NCBI GenBank assembly: GCA_951812525.1
Contig: OX638316.1
Location: 1,642,630-1,706,629, forward strand
Length of the DNA stretch: 64,000 nt
From: an uncultured Poribacteria bacterium
GTDB lineage: Bacteria; Poribacteria; WGA-4E; WGA-3G
Direction: 5' to 3'
Made by a program: the position numbers and the translations under genes. Below the pieces are notes generated by a model, which saw only the letters and a program-made list of their open reading frames with translations, made no database searches and was not told the origin of the DNA. Shown piece after piece: positions 1 to 9,030 of the stretch (positions are counted from its first letter, which is position 1; each line of letters opens with the position of its first letter).

Positions 1-1
1 C

Positions 2-2383
2 CATCTGCCAGCGTCCCCTATCGTCTTGGATAGAAACGGAGAATGGCTCCGCGCATTTTTAGCTGCTGACGGCATGTGGCGGATGCCCGGAGTTGTGACA
101 GACAGTTCTCAAGATTCGCCCTATGTAAATGTAACACACGAGAATGCCAAAAAGAGTGTCTCGCCATTGTTACACCAGGCGATGCTAACGTCAGAGGACA
201 GGTGGTTTTACTATCACTGGGGCATTAACCCAGTATCCATCGCAACTGCCTTTTATGACAACCTCACAGCGGGCAAGGTAGTACGCGGCGGTTCAACAAT
301 TACCATGCAGCTCGCACGACTGATGGAACCCAAAGAGCGGAACGTCCCAAACAAACTTTATGAAATGTTCCGTGCACTCCAACTTGAGCTTACTTATTCC
401 AAATCTGAAATTTTAACCTTTTACTTCAATATGCTTCCTTACGGCGGAAACATCGTCGGTACAGCAGCGGCATCGCGGTTTTACTTCAACAAACCCCAGC
501 ATTTGATTAGTCTCGGTGAAGCAGCACTCCTCGCCGCGATTCCAAACTCCCCTGAACGTCTACGTCCAGACAGGTTCCCAGAAAATGCGAGAAAGGCGCG
601 AGATAAGGTGCTGAACCGACTTCTCTTACGTCAGCAGATTTCCAAACAACAGTGGCGGGAAGCATTGCAAGAACCGATCCCAACAAAACGCTACCCTCTC
701 CCTTTCAAAGCACCGCATCTTGCGCGCATGCTGGTCAGAGGAAAAAGACAGGCCGCCGAACCGACAACAAGTAGCAGAATATACACAACGATAGACGCGA
801 AAGTCCAAGAGACAGCGCTGCGTATCCTTCGAGAGTATCTCGATACTTCACTCGCAAGCGTTGTCCGCCATCGCTTGCCAAGCACAGGGGCTGTCGTCGT
901 TATGGACACGCAAAGCCGGCAGGTCTTAGCAATGGTGGGTTCCCACGACTTTTTCGACCGCCAGGCATCAGGACAGATAAACGGCACACTTGCCCCCCGC
1001 TCTCCTGGCTCTGCATTAAAACCTTTCGTCTACGCGCTCGCAATAGAGCAAGGCTTGGTTACACCGGAGACACTCTTATTCGATGTCCCTGTCACCTATG
1101 CTGAATATGAACCGGTTAACTACGACGGAAAATACAGCGGCTACGTTACCACGCGTCAGGCACTTGCACGCTCTCTCAATGTGCCAGCCGTCAATCTTAA
1201 TGCGCGTCTGGAAGACTATACACTGCATGCTTTTCTCAAACAGGCGCGGATCTCGACGCTGGCATCTGCGAAAAAGTATGGGCTCTCTATGGTTCTGGGT
1301 GGATGTGAAGTGAATTTGCTTGAGCTAACAACGCTTTACGCTGGGTTGGCGAATATGGGAGAATTCGCGGCTTATCAATTAACACTCCCCCAACCTATCA
1401 ATAAACGAAATCTTCAGGATACTGTGCCTGCAGACTTCGTAGAGCGGAAGCGCACCCCAAAACGTCTATTCCGGCAGGAGACCAGTTTCATCATAACTGA
1501 GATGCTCACGACTTCGCAACTCCCCACCAACACCGTTAAAAATCCTGAAGCCTTTGAAAGCACCATGAATCTACCGAAAATTGCTTGGAAAACCGGGACC
1601 TCCTATGGGCACAGAGATGCGTGGTGTATCGGATACTCACCCAAGTTAACAATTGGTGTGTGGCTGGGAAACTTTGATGGGAAGGGTTTGTCAATGATGA
1701 GCGGTACGGATGCAGCGACCCCTATTTTATTTGCGCTCTTTACCGCGCTAACAGGACAAGATACACATCGCTGGTTCACAAAACCGGAACAACTGAAAAC
1801 ACGACAGGTATGTACGCTCAGTGGTGCTCCTGTTTCTCCGCACTGCCCTACTCGTAAAAGCGATGTATATATCCCGGGTATCTCGCCTGTCGCCACCTGT
1901 ACAATGCACAAACGCGTTTATATTGATGAGACAACGGGCTACAGTCTCTGCTCTCACTGTCGGAATCTTCCGAAGGCAGCGTCGCAAAAGGGTGATAAGG
2001 CTATTATTTTTGAGGAATGGACCGCCGAAGCAGCAACGTGGTTGGCGAAAAATGGATTCGCTGTGCCTGTTCTACCAGAGCATAATCCTTTGTGCAACGG
2101 CGCAATCGCAGGCACTGCCCCCATCATCTTGTCCCCTACAAAAGACACCGTCTATTATATTAGGGCTGGGGTGCCGCTGGAAAACCAAAAAATCCGCCTC
2201 TCTGCCTCTGCTTCTAATCGGACACAGGAACTGTTCTGGTTTCTGGATGGTGAGTTGATTTTCAAAGGCAACGCAGGACGGCAATACTGGCTTACGCCAG
2301 TCAAAGGGAAACACCTGCTAACCTGTGTGGATGCGGAGGGGCGCTCAGTAAGCCTTCCGCTCCGCATTTCAACGATACCCTAG
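2..2383 (+). CDS. pbpC: Penicillin-binding protein 1C, 5' partial
   Basis: Bifunctional peptidoglycan glycosyltransferase/transpeptidase acting on lipid II at the outer face of the inner membrane. The frame is open to the window edge, so the N-terminal membrane anchor lies outside; a TTG at 26 is probably not the start, because the upstream codons already match the family (PIVLDRNGEWLRAF). The GT51 domain shows SEDRWFYYHWG near 190 and GGSTITMQLAR near 290. The transpeptidase domain has SALK at 1010-1021 (active-site Ser), SLN at 1172-1180 and KTGT at 1589-1600. The last ~180 residues are a Cys-rich stretch followed by a BiPBP_C-like domain, which points to PBP1C rather than PBP1A/1B. It usually sits next to an alpha-2-macroglobulin gene, which would be upstream of this window. 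All catalytic motifs are intact. Confidence 0.93.
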   Translation, partial: HLPASPIVLDRNGEWLRAFLAADGMWRMPGVVTDSSQDSPYVNVTHENAKKSVSPLLHQAMLTSEDRWFYYHWGINPVSIATAFYDNLTAGKVVRGGSTITMQLARLMEPKERNVPNKLYEMFRALQLELTYSKSEILTFYFNMLPYGGNIVGTAAASRFYFNKPQHLISLGEAALLAAIPNSPERLRPDRFPENARKARDKVLNRLLLRQQISKQQWREALQEPIPTKRYPLPFKAPHLARMLVRGKRQAAEPTTSSRIYTTIDAKVQETALRILREYLDTSLASVVRHRLPSTGAVVVMDTQSRQVLAMVGSHDFFDRQASGQINGTLAPRSPGSALKPFVYALAIEQGLVTPETLLFDVPVTYAEYEPVNYDGKYSGYVTTRQALARSLNVPAVNLNARLEDYTLHAFLKQARISTLASAKKYGLSMVLGGCEVNLLELTTLYAGLANMGEFAAYQLTLPQPINKRNLQDTVPADFVERKRTPKRLFRQETSFIITEMLTTSQLPTNTVKNPEAFESTMNLPKIAWKTGTSYGHRDAWCIGYSPKLTIGVWLGNFDGKGLSMMSGTDAATPILFALFTALTGQDTHRWFTKPEQLKTRQVCTLSGAPVSPHCPTRKSDVYIPGISPVATCTMHKRVYIDETTGYSLCSHCRNLPKAASQKGDKAIIFEEWTAEAATWLAKNGFAVPVLPEHNPLCNGAIAGTAPIILSPTKDTVYYIRAGVPLENQKIRLSASASNRTQELFWFLDGELIFKGNAGRQYWLTPVKGKHLLTCVDAEGRSVSLPLRISTIP

Positions 2384-2418
2384 GAGCACTTTTCAAACAA
2401 GTTTGCCGAGCAAGATGC

Positions 2419-3183
2419 TTAAGGCCTACTGGAATTGGACTTGAGTTTACCCCACGTTGTCGTCAGCTTACCGCCCGCTTTCACGGCGAGAGTTTTCTCC
2501 ATGCTGGCTACGACATCGTCCTCGGTAAATGCTACGCTCCAAATCTTAAATTCATCAATTATACCATTGAAGAAATTCCCGTTGCCTTGATTTGATGCAA
2601 TGCACATACCTTGGTCACCAAAGTCCATACGGACATCACCGCCAGCTTCTGCTTCGGAATCAAGCTCTCCGTTAATGTACATCCAGGTAGTCTTTTTGCT
2701 CTGCGACCCGACAAAATAGTACCATTCCGGTTCAAACTTATCATAATTCGTGAGTGCCTCTAATTCTACCCCTTGCGTCGCAAAGTAGAATCCGAATAAC
2801 ACGCCGCCGCGGTTGAAAGTAATATGTGGTCGTCCACCACCAATGAGACGATACAGTAGATCGATACGGGCACCACCCTCAATCTCATCGTCGGGTTTGA
2901 ACCAAAATTCAATCGTCATCTCGTCCGGATGATCAATTTTGAGCGGATCGAAGTTGACAGTTCCGTTGTTGAAGTGGAGTGCTTGGCCAACAACACCTTC
3001 TACCCATTTCGCATTTTTTATATCGCCAACGAACGCATTGGGAGAGGTATCTTCTGCTTTTTTACCTTGTCCTTCGTCAAAAGGTAGGTACATAAGTAAA
3101 TCTGTCGCCGGATCGGCTGCGTACCCGGTCATGCAACTCAACAAGAACACCGCAGCTGTCAAAAAATATGCCAATTGTTTCAT
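2419..3183 (-). CDS. Exported LamG-domain protein with KLTTTWGKLK tail
   Basis: Exported concanavalin-A/LamG-like protein of about 254 residues. I chose the ATG at 3183 (MKQLAYFLTAAVFLLSC) because the hydrophobic segment starts there and an A/G-rich stretch precedes it; a longer frame starts at 3213. LLSC could be a lipobox, but Leu at -2 is not typical. The mature part begins like LamG proteins (LLMYLPFDEGQGKKAEDTS) and ends with the usual IDEFKIWSVAFTEDDV strand, so the lectin-like sandwich looks complete. LamG domains often bind glycans; the ligand here cannot be read from sequence. The last residues are GGKLTTTWGKLKSNSSRP, the tail shared with other exported proteins of this window. It converges with pbpC (35 bp gap). 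Confidence 0.85.
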   Translation of the reverse strand: MKQLAYFLTAAVFLLSCMTGYAADPATDLLMYLPFDEGQGKKAEDTSPNAFVGDIKNAKWVEGVVGQALHFNNGTVNFDPLKIDHPDEMTIEFWFKPDDEIEGGARIDLLYRLIGGGRPHITFNRGGVLFGFYFATQGVELEALTNYDKFEPEWYYFVGSQSKKTTWMYINGELDSEAEAGGDVRMDFGDQGMCIASNQGNGNFFNGIIDEFKIWSVAFTEDDVVASMEKTLAVKAGGKLTTTWGKLKSNSSRP

Positions 3184-3251
3184 CTTTCTTTTCAAAGGGC
3201 ATCTTATGTGCACGCCCCTCTGTTTCCTCCAGTTTTTACTGGTATAGTCGT

Positions 3252-3289
3252 AAGGGAATTGTAATCTGAGGTTAGATTATAATTCCCTT
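3252..3289. terminator. Long hairpin between two tailed genes
   Basis: A 16-bp inverted repeat with one mismatch (arms 3252-3267 and 3274-3289, 6-nt loop) lies downstream of the stop at 3330 and upstream of the LamG gene start at 3183, both on the minus strand. No clear U-run follows, so it may be a terminator, a processing site or an mRNA-stabilising structure. Confidence 0.45.
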
Positions 3290-3329
3290 CGCTTTATATA
3301 AAAGACACTACGTTTGAGACTTGTACACC

Positions 3330-4181
3330 TTAATGTGGGGATTTCAACTTACCCCATGTCGTCGTTAATTTATCAGTCGGTTCAACCGACAAAACCTCTG
3401 GTAGATAGTAGTTGACGATGAATTCACCCATAATCGCGCCCCACGAGACACCCGGATGCGGAACGTCACCAACGTAGACCTGCACAAAGATACCAAGGCG
3501 ACCACCAGTGTCTTCGTTGAGTAGGACAGCCGGATCGACTCGTAAATCATCATCCTTATTTTCAGCCAGCGCGATCTCTAACTCCCACGGCGATTTCTCG
3601 TAATCTTCCACGTGGAAAGGATAAGACGTATTATACTTTTTTAGGCTCGGCACATGGTCTTTGCCATCCTGTGTCGGGGTCATTTCCACTGGAGCGGCTT
3701 GCCAAGCGTCCGGACCTCTACCCATCCACACGAAAGCTTCTGGAACGTCGATGATGTTGGGTAATCCATTTTGTCCGTTCGTTTCTGAGGGTCCTTCCGA
3801 TGTGTAGAAGGTGTATTCACCCGTGTTGAAAACCGTGTTACCGGCATCAATGAACTCTTCGAGAAGCGAGCCATCGGGCTTTGCGTTGCCGATCGGATAA
3901 ATCGTTGAGGGAGTGATGCCTGTCAGAATCAGGGTATTTCCGCCACCCTCCGTATGTGACGCAACCCAATCTGCTAATCCCTTAATATCCTTGGGACCAA
4001 AAACCTCCAGATTTACCTTATTCTCAATATTCTCGATTAAGGTATCAATTTCCTCTTGAGCACCTTTCGCGTCCTCACGTGCCCACGGATGCGAGTCCGT
4101 GTGGACCGCAAAATTGTAATTGGCGTCCGCTTGACTGGCAACCAGAACTATAAAAAAAAGAATACTCAGTTTCTTTAACAC
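3330..4181 (-). CDS. Exported protein of unknown function with KLTTTWGKLK tail
   Basis: About 283 residues. The start is the GTG at 4181: an AGGAGG (4188-4193) lies 6 nt upstream and the next codons give a signal peptide (VLKKLSILFFIVLVASQADA). A longer ATG frame from 4223 would bury the RBS in coding sequence. The mature protein has an alternating pattern (LADWVASHTEGGGNTLILTG, then a Gly/Asp-rich stretch around EEFIDAGNTVFNTGEY) that resembles ThuA-like or class I amidotransferase-like Rossmann folds, but I see no catalytic Cys/His pair and assign no function. It ends SVEPTDKLTTTWGKLKSPH, nearly identical to the tail of the LamG protein just downstream. Confidence 0.8.
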   Translation of the reverse strand: MLKKLSILFFIVLVASQADANYNFAVHTDSHPWAREDAKGAQEEIDTLIENIENKVNLEVFGPKDIKGLADWVASHTEGGGNTLILTGITPSTIYPIGNAKPDGSLLEEFIDAGNTVFNTGEYTFYTSEGPSETNGQNGLPNIIDVPEAFVWMGRGPDAWQAAPVEMTPTQDGKDHVPSLKKYNTSYPFHVEDYEKSPWELEIALAENKDDDLRVDPAVLLNEDTGGRLGIFVQVYVGDVPHPGVSWGAIMGEFIVNYYLPEVLSVEPTDKLTTTWGKLKSPH

Positions 4182-4228
4182 TTTCTTCCTCCTGCATGTC
4201 GTAGGCGGGGAAAGAACCCGCACTATAT

Positions 4229-4399
4229 TTATCTACTTTTCAACGCACCCCATGTAATAGCCAATTTGTCAACAGGTTCAACTGCTGTTGGTGGGATGCC
4301 TACACCATTAATTTCAACGTATTCATAGAGCACAGTCGAGTCTCTACCACCTAAGTCAGAATTGTAGGGTGAACTGAAGCTCCTTCTCTCACGGCTTTC
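4229..4399 (-). pseudogene. 3' remnant of a tailed exported-protein gene
   Basis: An open frame of 56 codons plus stop without a start codon, bounded upstream by an in-frame TAG (4400-4402). It reads GGRDSTVLYEYVEINGVG, then AVEPVDKLAITWGALKSR and stop. The final 15 residues are a clear copy of the shared tail, so this is the surviving C-terminus of another exported protein. The 5' part is missing. A promoter-like TTGACA box is still present upstream at 4492-4497. Confidence 0.7.
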
Positions 4400-4468
4400 C
4401 TACGTTACTTTGTTGAACTTCTCACAACAAATTCAGGCAACCTTCAAGCCGTACTATAAAGTGAAATT

Positions 4469-4497
4469 AGTTTATACTAAAACGTATAATCTGTCAA
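4469..4497 (-). promoter_or_regulatory. Sigma-70-like promoter reading toward the remnant
   Basis: Minus strand TTGACA (4492-4497), 17-nt spacer, TAAACT (4469-4474); an overlapping TATAAA at 15-nt spacing is also present. It reads toward the remnant at 4229-4399, so it may now be an orphan promoter. Confidence 0.4.
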
Positions 4498-4508
4498 CCT
4501 TCTATCTA

Positions 4509-4880
4509 TCATGCGCCTCGGATGGCGGCAATAGTTAGGCAGCCCCACCCGACGATAAATGCCAATCCACCGATTGGCGTAATCGCACCAAGCCATCGAA
4601 TACCTGTGAGACTAAGTATGTAAAGACTTCCAGAGAAAATCAGAATGCCAGCAAAAAAGCACCATCCAGACGTAGCCGTGAGTTGATTCTGCCACTGTGA
4701 TGCCGCCCACGCCGCAGCAATCATCCCCAAACTATGGTACATCTGATACCTAACCGCTACCTCAAACGTCGCAAGCATCTCTGGCGAAAGTTTTGACCGT
4801 AAGGCATGTGCGCCAAATGCACCAAAAACAACACCAAGTAAACTCAAACCCGAACCGAGTGCAAAGAAAAGATTTGGCAT
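4509..4880 (-). CDS. DUF423 family small membrane protein
   Basis: A 123-residue inner-membrane protein with four hydrophobic segments. It matches the DUF423 (YgdD-like) family over its whole length: the N-terminal GSGLSLLGVVFGAFGAHALR, the VRYQMYHSLGM motif and a Gly-rich last helix are all there. Length is normal for the family. The function of the family is not established. An AAGGAG sits just upstream of the ATG at 4880. It is divergent from the EF-G-like gene, and the ~200 bp between them must hold both promoters. Confidence 0.9.
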   Translation of the reverse strand: MPNLFFALGSGLSLLGVVFGAFGAHALRSKLSPEMLATFEVAVRYQMYHSLGMIAAAWAASQWQNQLTATSGWCFFAGILIFSGSLYILSLTGIRWLGAITPIGGLAFIVGWGCLTIAAIRGA

Positions 4881-4985
4881 GGATGTCTCCTTTCGGAAAG
4901 TACAACTTTACTCAATTATAACTTAAATCAAACTGATTGTGTCAGATGTTTTTGGCATCACTGTAATATTCACAGAAATATTTTC

Positions 4986-5014
4986 TTGACATTTTTGACA
5001 CGCTATGCTAAGAT
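4986..5014 (+). promoter_or_regulatory. Sigma-70 promoter with extended -10 for the EF-G-like gene
   Basis: TTGACA (4986-4991), 17-nt spacer, TAAGAT (5009-5014) with a TGC just before it (extended -10). The predicted transcript would start near 5021. This excludes the ATG at 5005 and supports translation from 5083. Confidence 0.75.
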
Positions 5015-5082
5015 GTAATGTTAAACGGCATAGCTCGCTCTATTCCGTGTGGTTAATAGTAAAAGGAGAAACTTTAGGACGT

Positions 5083-7155
5083 ATGAAACAATACAGGACA
5101 GACCAGATCCGGAACATTGCAATTATCGCGCATTCAGGAGCAGGCAAAACCTCACTCGTTGAAGCGATGCTTTACAACGGCGGTGCCATTGAGCGCATGG
5201 GGGCTGTCGATAGCGGAAATTCTGTAGCTGACTATGCCGCTGACGAGATAGAACGCAGAACGACCCTTAACTGTTCAGTCTGTATCGCAGAATGGGAAGA
5301 ACATAAACTAAATCTGATTGATACCCCGGGCGCAGAAGATTTTTATGGGGACCTCCATAGCGTACTCCGAATTGTTGACGCTGTTATCGTCGTTGTTGAT
5401 GCAACGACCGGCGTCGAAGGTGGAACCGAAAAGGTGTGGGAAGTCGCCGACAAATATGAACTGCCACGCCTTATCTTTATCAATAAGATGGATAAAGAGA
5501 ACGCCAGCTTTGAAAATGCACTTGCAAGTGTTGAAGAAATCTTAGAGACCCGAGCAGTTCCGATTCAACTTCCGATCGGTAAAGAAGACCAGTTCGCCGG
5601 TGTTGTCGATGCCATACAGATGGCTGCCTATCTGGGACCCGATGGCAACAAACGTGCCGCAAAAGCTGAAATTCCAGCAGAATTGGAAATGCAAGCTGAA
5701 GAGACACGTGAGGCACTCGTTGAAGTCGCTGCAGAGAGCGATGATGAACTCATCGAGAAGTTTTTTGAAGGCGAATTGTCCGATGAAGAAATTCAGAACG
5801 GCGTACAACTCGGCATTCTCCAGAATCAGTTTACACCTATTCTCTGCGGGGCTGCATTGAATAACGTCGGCGTGCAACAATTGATGGATATGTTGGTGAC
5901 TGGGTGTCCATCACCCATTGATACCGGTCTCGTAAAAGACGTTGAGAATGAAGAAGAGACGCGTGAGCCCTCAACAGAGGCACCTATGTCTGCTGTCGTT
6001 TTCAAATCTATTGCCGACCCATTTGCTGGGCAGCTCAGTTTCTTCCGTGTGTATTCCGGCATCTTGCAAGGTGATACCCAGGTCAGGAATTCGACGCGCG
6101 GAGAAATTGAACGGCTCGGAAAAACAGTATTCATGAACGGTAAGGACGCGATGAGTACGCCACAAGTAGAAGCAGGCGATATCGGTGCCATCACCAAGCT
6201 TGCTGCAACCCAAACCGGCGATACACTCTGCGATAGAGACGCACAGATTCAACTCCCAGGCATTGAGTTCCCTAATTCCGTTATCTCTTATGCGATCCGC
6301 CCGACACGCGAAGGCGATGATGAAAAACTAATGACATCACTTACGCGTATGTCCGAAGAAGATCCAGTATTCAGAATTGAGCGTAACGATGTCACCAAGC
6401 AGCTTCTCATCTCCGGACTCGGCGACTTGCACATTAACATCAATCGCGAGCGAATGGCGGATAAATTCGGTGTAGAGACAGAAATCTCACCCCCGAAAGT
6501 ACCCTATCGGGAAACCATTCGTCGGAACGTTCAGAGCGTCAATGGACGACACAAGCGCCAATCCGGTGGCAGAGGACAGTTTGGCGATGTTTGGATTAAT
6601 ATCGGTCCCCTGCAACGCGGTGAAGGCTTTGAATTTATCAACAACGTCGTCGGTGGCTCAATTCCACGCAACTATATACCTGCCGTAGAAAAGGGTATCC
6701 GTGAGAGAATGGACAGAGGTTTACTTGCTGGTTTTCCAGTCGTTGACATCCAAATCGACTTGTATGACGGTAAATACCATCCCGTCGACTCTTCGGATAT
6801 GGCGTTCCAGATTGCGGGTTCCATTGCTTTTGCCGCTGCCGCTGAACAAGCCAATCCCGGCTTGCTTGAACCTGTTATGAACGTCTCAATCACCGTCCCA
6901 GAACAGTTTATGGGAAGTATCATCGGTGACCTAAATGGACGGCGGGGACAAGTGATGGGTGTTGAACAGATCGGGAGAAAGCAGGTGATTCAGGCGAACG
7001 TCCCGCTCTCGGAGATGCTCCGGTATTCGATTGATCTCAAGTCGATGACGAGTGCTCGTGGCAACTTCACGATGGAATTCTCGCACTACGATATCACACC
7101 TGATGATGTCGCACAGAAAGTGATTGCTGAGGCTAAAACAGAAGCAGAAGAGTAG
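5083..7155 (+). CDS. Elongation factor G-like translational GTPase
   Basis: A 690-residue soluble GTPase with full EF-G architecture: G domain, domain II (VFKSIADPFAGQLSFFRVYS), domains III-V, and the C-terminal EF-G fold ending near HYDITPDDVAQKVI. P-loop AHSGAGKTS at residues 16-24, DTPGAEDF as G3 and NKMD as G4. Canonical EF-G has AHIDAGKTT and DTPGHVDF. The His of DTPGH, needed for ribosome-stimulated GTP hydrolysis, is Ala here, so this is the EF-G-like/EF-G2 branch rather than the housekeeping FusA. I chose the ATG at 5083 because the promoter at 4986-5014 overlaps an earlier ATG at 5005 and AGGA motifs lie just upstream. No str operon neighbours are present, also consistent with a second, stand-alone factor. 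Confidence 0.93.
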   Translation: MKQYRTDQIRNIAIIAHSGAGKTSLVEAMLYNGGAIERMGAVDSGNSVADYAADEIERRTTLNCSVCIAEWEEHKLNLIDTPGAEDFYGDLHSVLRIVDAVIVVVDATTGVEGGTEKVWEVADKYELPRLIFINKMDKENASFENALASVEEILETRAVPIQLPIGKEDQFAGVVDAIQMAAYLGPDGNKRAAKAEIPAELEMQAEETREALVEVAAESDDELIEKFFEGELSDEEIQNGVQLGILQNQFTPILCGAALNNVGVQQLMDMLVTGCPSPIDTGLVKDVENEEETREPSTEAPMSAVVFKSIADPFAGQLSFFRVYSGILQGDTQVRNSTRGEIERLGKTVFMNGKDAMSTPQVEAGDIGAITKLAATQTGDTLCDRDAQIQLPGIEFPNSVISYAIRPTREGDDEKLMTSLTRMSEEDPVFRIERNDVTKQLLISGLGDLHININRERMADKFGVETEISPPKVPYRETIRRNVQSVNGRHKRQSGGRGQFGDVWINIGPLQRGEGFEFINNVVGGSIPRNYIPAVEKGIRERMDRGLLAGFPVVDIQIDLYDGKYHPVDSSDMAFQIAGSIAFAAAAEQANPGLLEPVMNVSITVPEQFMGSIIGDLNGRRGQVMGVEQIGRKQVIQANVPLSEMLRYSIDLKSMTSARGNFTMEFSHYDITPDDVAQKVIAEAKTEAEE

Positions 7156-7213
7156 ATGAGTGTAAAATCCACGACTAGCGCGGTTTGAACTTCGCCTTCC
7201 CTCCTACTTGTAG

Positions 7214-7238
7214 GCGCGGTTTCTAACCGCGCTTTTTC
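7214..7238 (+). terminator. Intrinsic terminator after the EF-G-like gene
   Basis: A perfect 8-bp GC-rich stem (7214-7221 with 7225-7232, loop TCT) is followed by TTTTT. It lies 58 bp after the EF-G-like stop. The hairpin also belongs to the TGTAGG-tagged repeat family (tag at 7209-7214), so a repeat copy may serve as terminator. Confidence 0.65.
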
Positions 7239-7242
7239 CTTT

Positions 7243-7318
7243 TCTGTAGGAGGGATTTCCGAATCCCGACGTATTCTCGCAGATGCCTAATGTATACGTA
7301 ATTCTAAAATTTACCATA
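7243..7318. repeat. TGTAGG-tagged hairpin repeat, long form
   Basis: TCTGTAGG followed by a GGGATT/AATCCC hairpin and a ~50 bp conserved flank. The whole ~76 bp recurs at 58354-58430 with only a few differences; the hairpin part alone recurs at 52335-52362. Confidence 0.8.
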
Positions 7319-7326
7319 AATACGAT

Positions 7327-7352
7327 AAGGGGTGATACGAATATCACCCCTT
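7327..7352. terminator. Bidirectional hairpin between converging genes
   Basis: A perfect 11-bp stem (AAGGGGTGATA with its complement) closes a CGAA loop, between the 3' ends of the EF-G-like gene (plus) and the aldehyde dehydrogenase gene (minus). Flanks are A/T-rich without a long T-run. Confidence 0.6.
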
Positions 7353-7393
7353 ACATTTTGCAGTCTCAAAAATCCAATTCACCGTCTTTAAGC

Positions 7394-8812
7394 TTAACTG
7401 TCCAAATGGAAGATTGCCATCTTCAATTCGGTCATCTCTTCTATAGCGTACTTCGGTCCTTCCTTGCCCATACCGCTCTCTTTGACACCACCATACGGCA
7501 TCAGATCCGCACGCCACTGCGTACCCCAGTTCACCATCAGATTGCCAGATTCAACTTCACGGACGAACCGCATCGCCCAATCGATATTCTGCGTGAAAAT
7601 CGCGGCACTCAGACCATAATTCGTATCATTGGCGAGAGCGATAGCCTCGTCAATGTCGTTGACTCGTGTCACACCGACAGCTGGTCCGAAGACTTCATCA
7701 CAGGAGATCTTCATCTCCGGTTTAACGTTGGCGAGGATCGCTGGTGTAACAAACTGATCCTGCTTCTCTCCACCAGCGAGGAGTTCTGCACCGTCCGAAA
7801 CTGCCTCCTGAATCCATTCAGCGACACGCGTAGCATCCCCTTCTCGGATCATCGGACCCATACGTGTCCCTTCTGTCAGTGGGTCACCAGTGTTGATTTG
7901 GGCAACCTCTGCTTGGAACGCATCTAAGAAATCGCCGTAAATTTTCTCGTGTGCGATAACGCGTTGCGTTGAGATACAGACCTGCCCCGCATTAGAGTAA
8001 CCCGATGCTGCAGCAGCACGCGCAACTTTCTCCGGATCCGCATCCGGCATGACGATCAGCGGTGAATTCGAGCCGAGTTCCATTGTGACACGCTTCAACC
8101 CCGCGACCTTACAGATATGCTCACCGACATCACGGCTACCAGTGAAGGTAATCTTCCGAACGCGCTGGTCTGCACAGAGTGAATCACCGATTTCACCACC
8201 GGGTCCTGTCACACACTGAATCGCCTCAGGCGGTGTGCCCGCTTCCAAAAAGAGTTCGACGAGTTTTAGTGCCGAGAGGGGTGTATCTGTCGCAGGTTTG
8301 ATGATAATAGCGTTTCCACCAGCAATCGCCGGACCCGCTTTGTGACAGACAAGGTGCAACGGGAAGTTGAACGGACTAATGCCGGCGACGATACCGCACG
8401 GGACGCGCACTGTAAACCCAAGTTTATCTTTAACACCCGGCGCGCCTTCAAGAGGGATGGTTTCACCCGTTAATCGTTTCGCTTCTTCTGCGGAAAGCGC
8501 GATAATTTCAGATGCGCGGGTCGCCTCAATCGTCGCTTCCGCTAAGATTTTCCCCTCTTCGCGGGTAATAACCTCGGCGAGTTCGCCCGCCTTCTCCACC
8601 ATCAGATCCGCAACTTTGCGTAGGATTTCGTAACGTTCATAGCCGGTCAAGCCTGCCATGATTTTTGCGCCACGTTCTGCTGTCTGAATCGCGGTTTCAA
8701 CATCGCCCGCATCTCCTCTCGGAACGGTGTCAACAACCGAACCGTCGAACGGACTAATTACGTCAATTTTATTGGATTTATCAATCCATTCTCCGCCTAC
8801 ATGCATTTGCAT
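7394..8812 (-). CDS. NAD(P)-dependent aldehyde dehydrogenase
   Basis: A 472-residue cytosolic aldehyde dehydrogenase that oxidises an aldehyde to the acid or acyl product. Catalytic Glu lies in MELGSNSPL (about residue 245) and catalytic Cys in NAGQVCIS (about 279); the cofactor motif is FTGSRDVG and the conserved FGPA motif follows. I chose the ATG at 8812 (MQMHVGGEWID), where GGAGA lies upstream; a start at 8890 would add 26 residues encoded partly by the tail remnant at 8863-9030. It resembles the lactaldehyde/glyceraldehyde-3-phosphate dehydrogenase (non-phosphorylating) group; the substrate is unknown. The enolase-superfamily gene upstream on the same strand suggests a sugar-acid catabolic context. 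Confidence 0.93.
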   Translation of the reverse strand: MQMHVGGEWIDKSNKIDVISPFDGSVVDTVPRGDAGDVETAIQTAERGAKIMAGLTGYERYEILRKVADLMVEKAGELAEVITREEGKILAEATIEATRASEIIALSAEEAKRLTGETIPLEGAPGVKDKLGFTVRVPCGIVAGISPFNFPLHLVCHKAGPAIAGGNAIIIKPATDTPLSALKLVELFLEAGTPPEAIQCVTGPGGEIGDSLCADQRVRKITFTGSRDVGEHICKVAGLKRVTMELGSNSPLIVMPDADPEKVARAAAASGYSNAGQVCISTQRVIAHEKIYGDFLDAFQAEVAQINTGDPLTEGTRMGPMIREGDATRVAEWIQEAVSDGAELLAGGEKQDQFVTPAILANVKPEMKISCDEVFGPAVGVTRVNDIDEAIALANDTNYGLSAAIFTQNIDWAMRFVREVESGNLMVNWGTQWRADLMPYGGVKESGMGKEGPKYAIEEMTELKMAIFHLDS

Positions 8813-8862
8813 AATACATTTTTCTCCGTTTCTGCTACGACACACACCGTGTGCCTGCTTCT

Positions 8863-9030
8863 TTAGTTTTTCATTTTTAGCAAAGCCCATGTTGTTGTCG
8901 CTTTGCCAGTCGGATCGACTGCAGTATAGCCTATCAATCCGTCATCCATAACGTCGTTAAGTTCATCTTCAGAGAGTGCTTTCCTGAAGAAGCCCACTTC
9001 AGAACCGACAATTGTCAAGCGCGTCCTCAT
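8863..9030 (-). pseudogene. LamG C-terminus with the shared tail (remnant)
   Basis: A 55-codon frame, MRTRLTIVGSEVGFFRKALS and onward, ending AVDPTGKATTTWALLKMKN. The first part matches the last strand of a LamG domain (usually IDEVxFFxRALSxxEI) and the end is the shared tail. It overlaps the 3' end of the enolase-superfamily gene by about 30 bp in another frame, so the rest of the LamG gene is gone. It may be a recombination scar rather than an expressed protein. Confidence 0.65.

Noticed and set aside
7283..7927. 214-codon plus-strand ORF
   Set aside because: It lies antisense inside the well-supported aldehyde dehydrogenase gene and has no protein-like pattern; a shadow frame.
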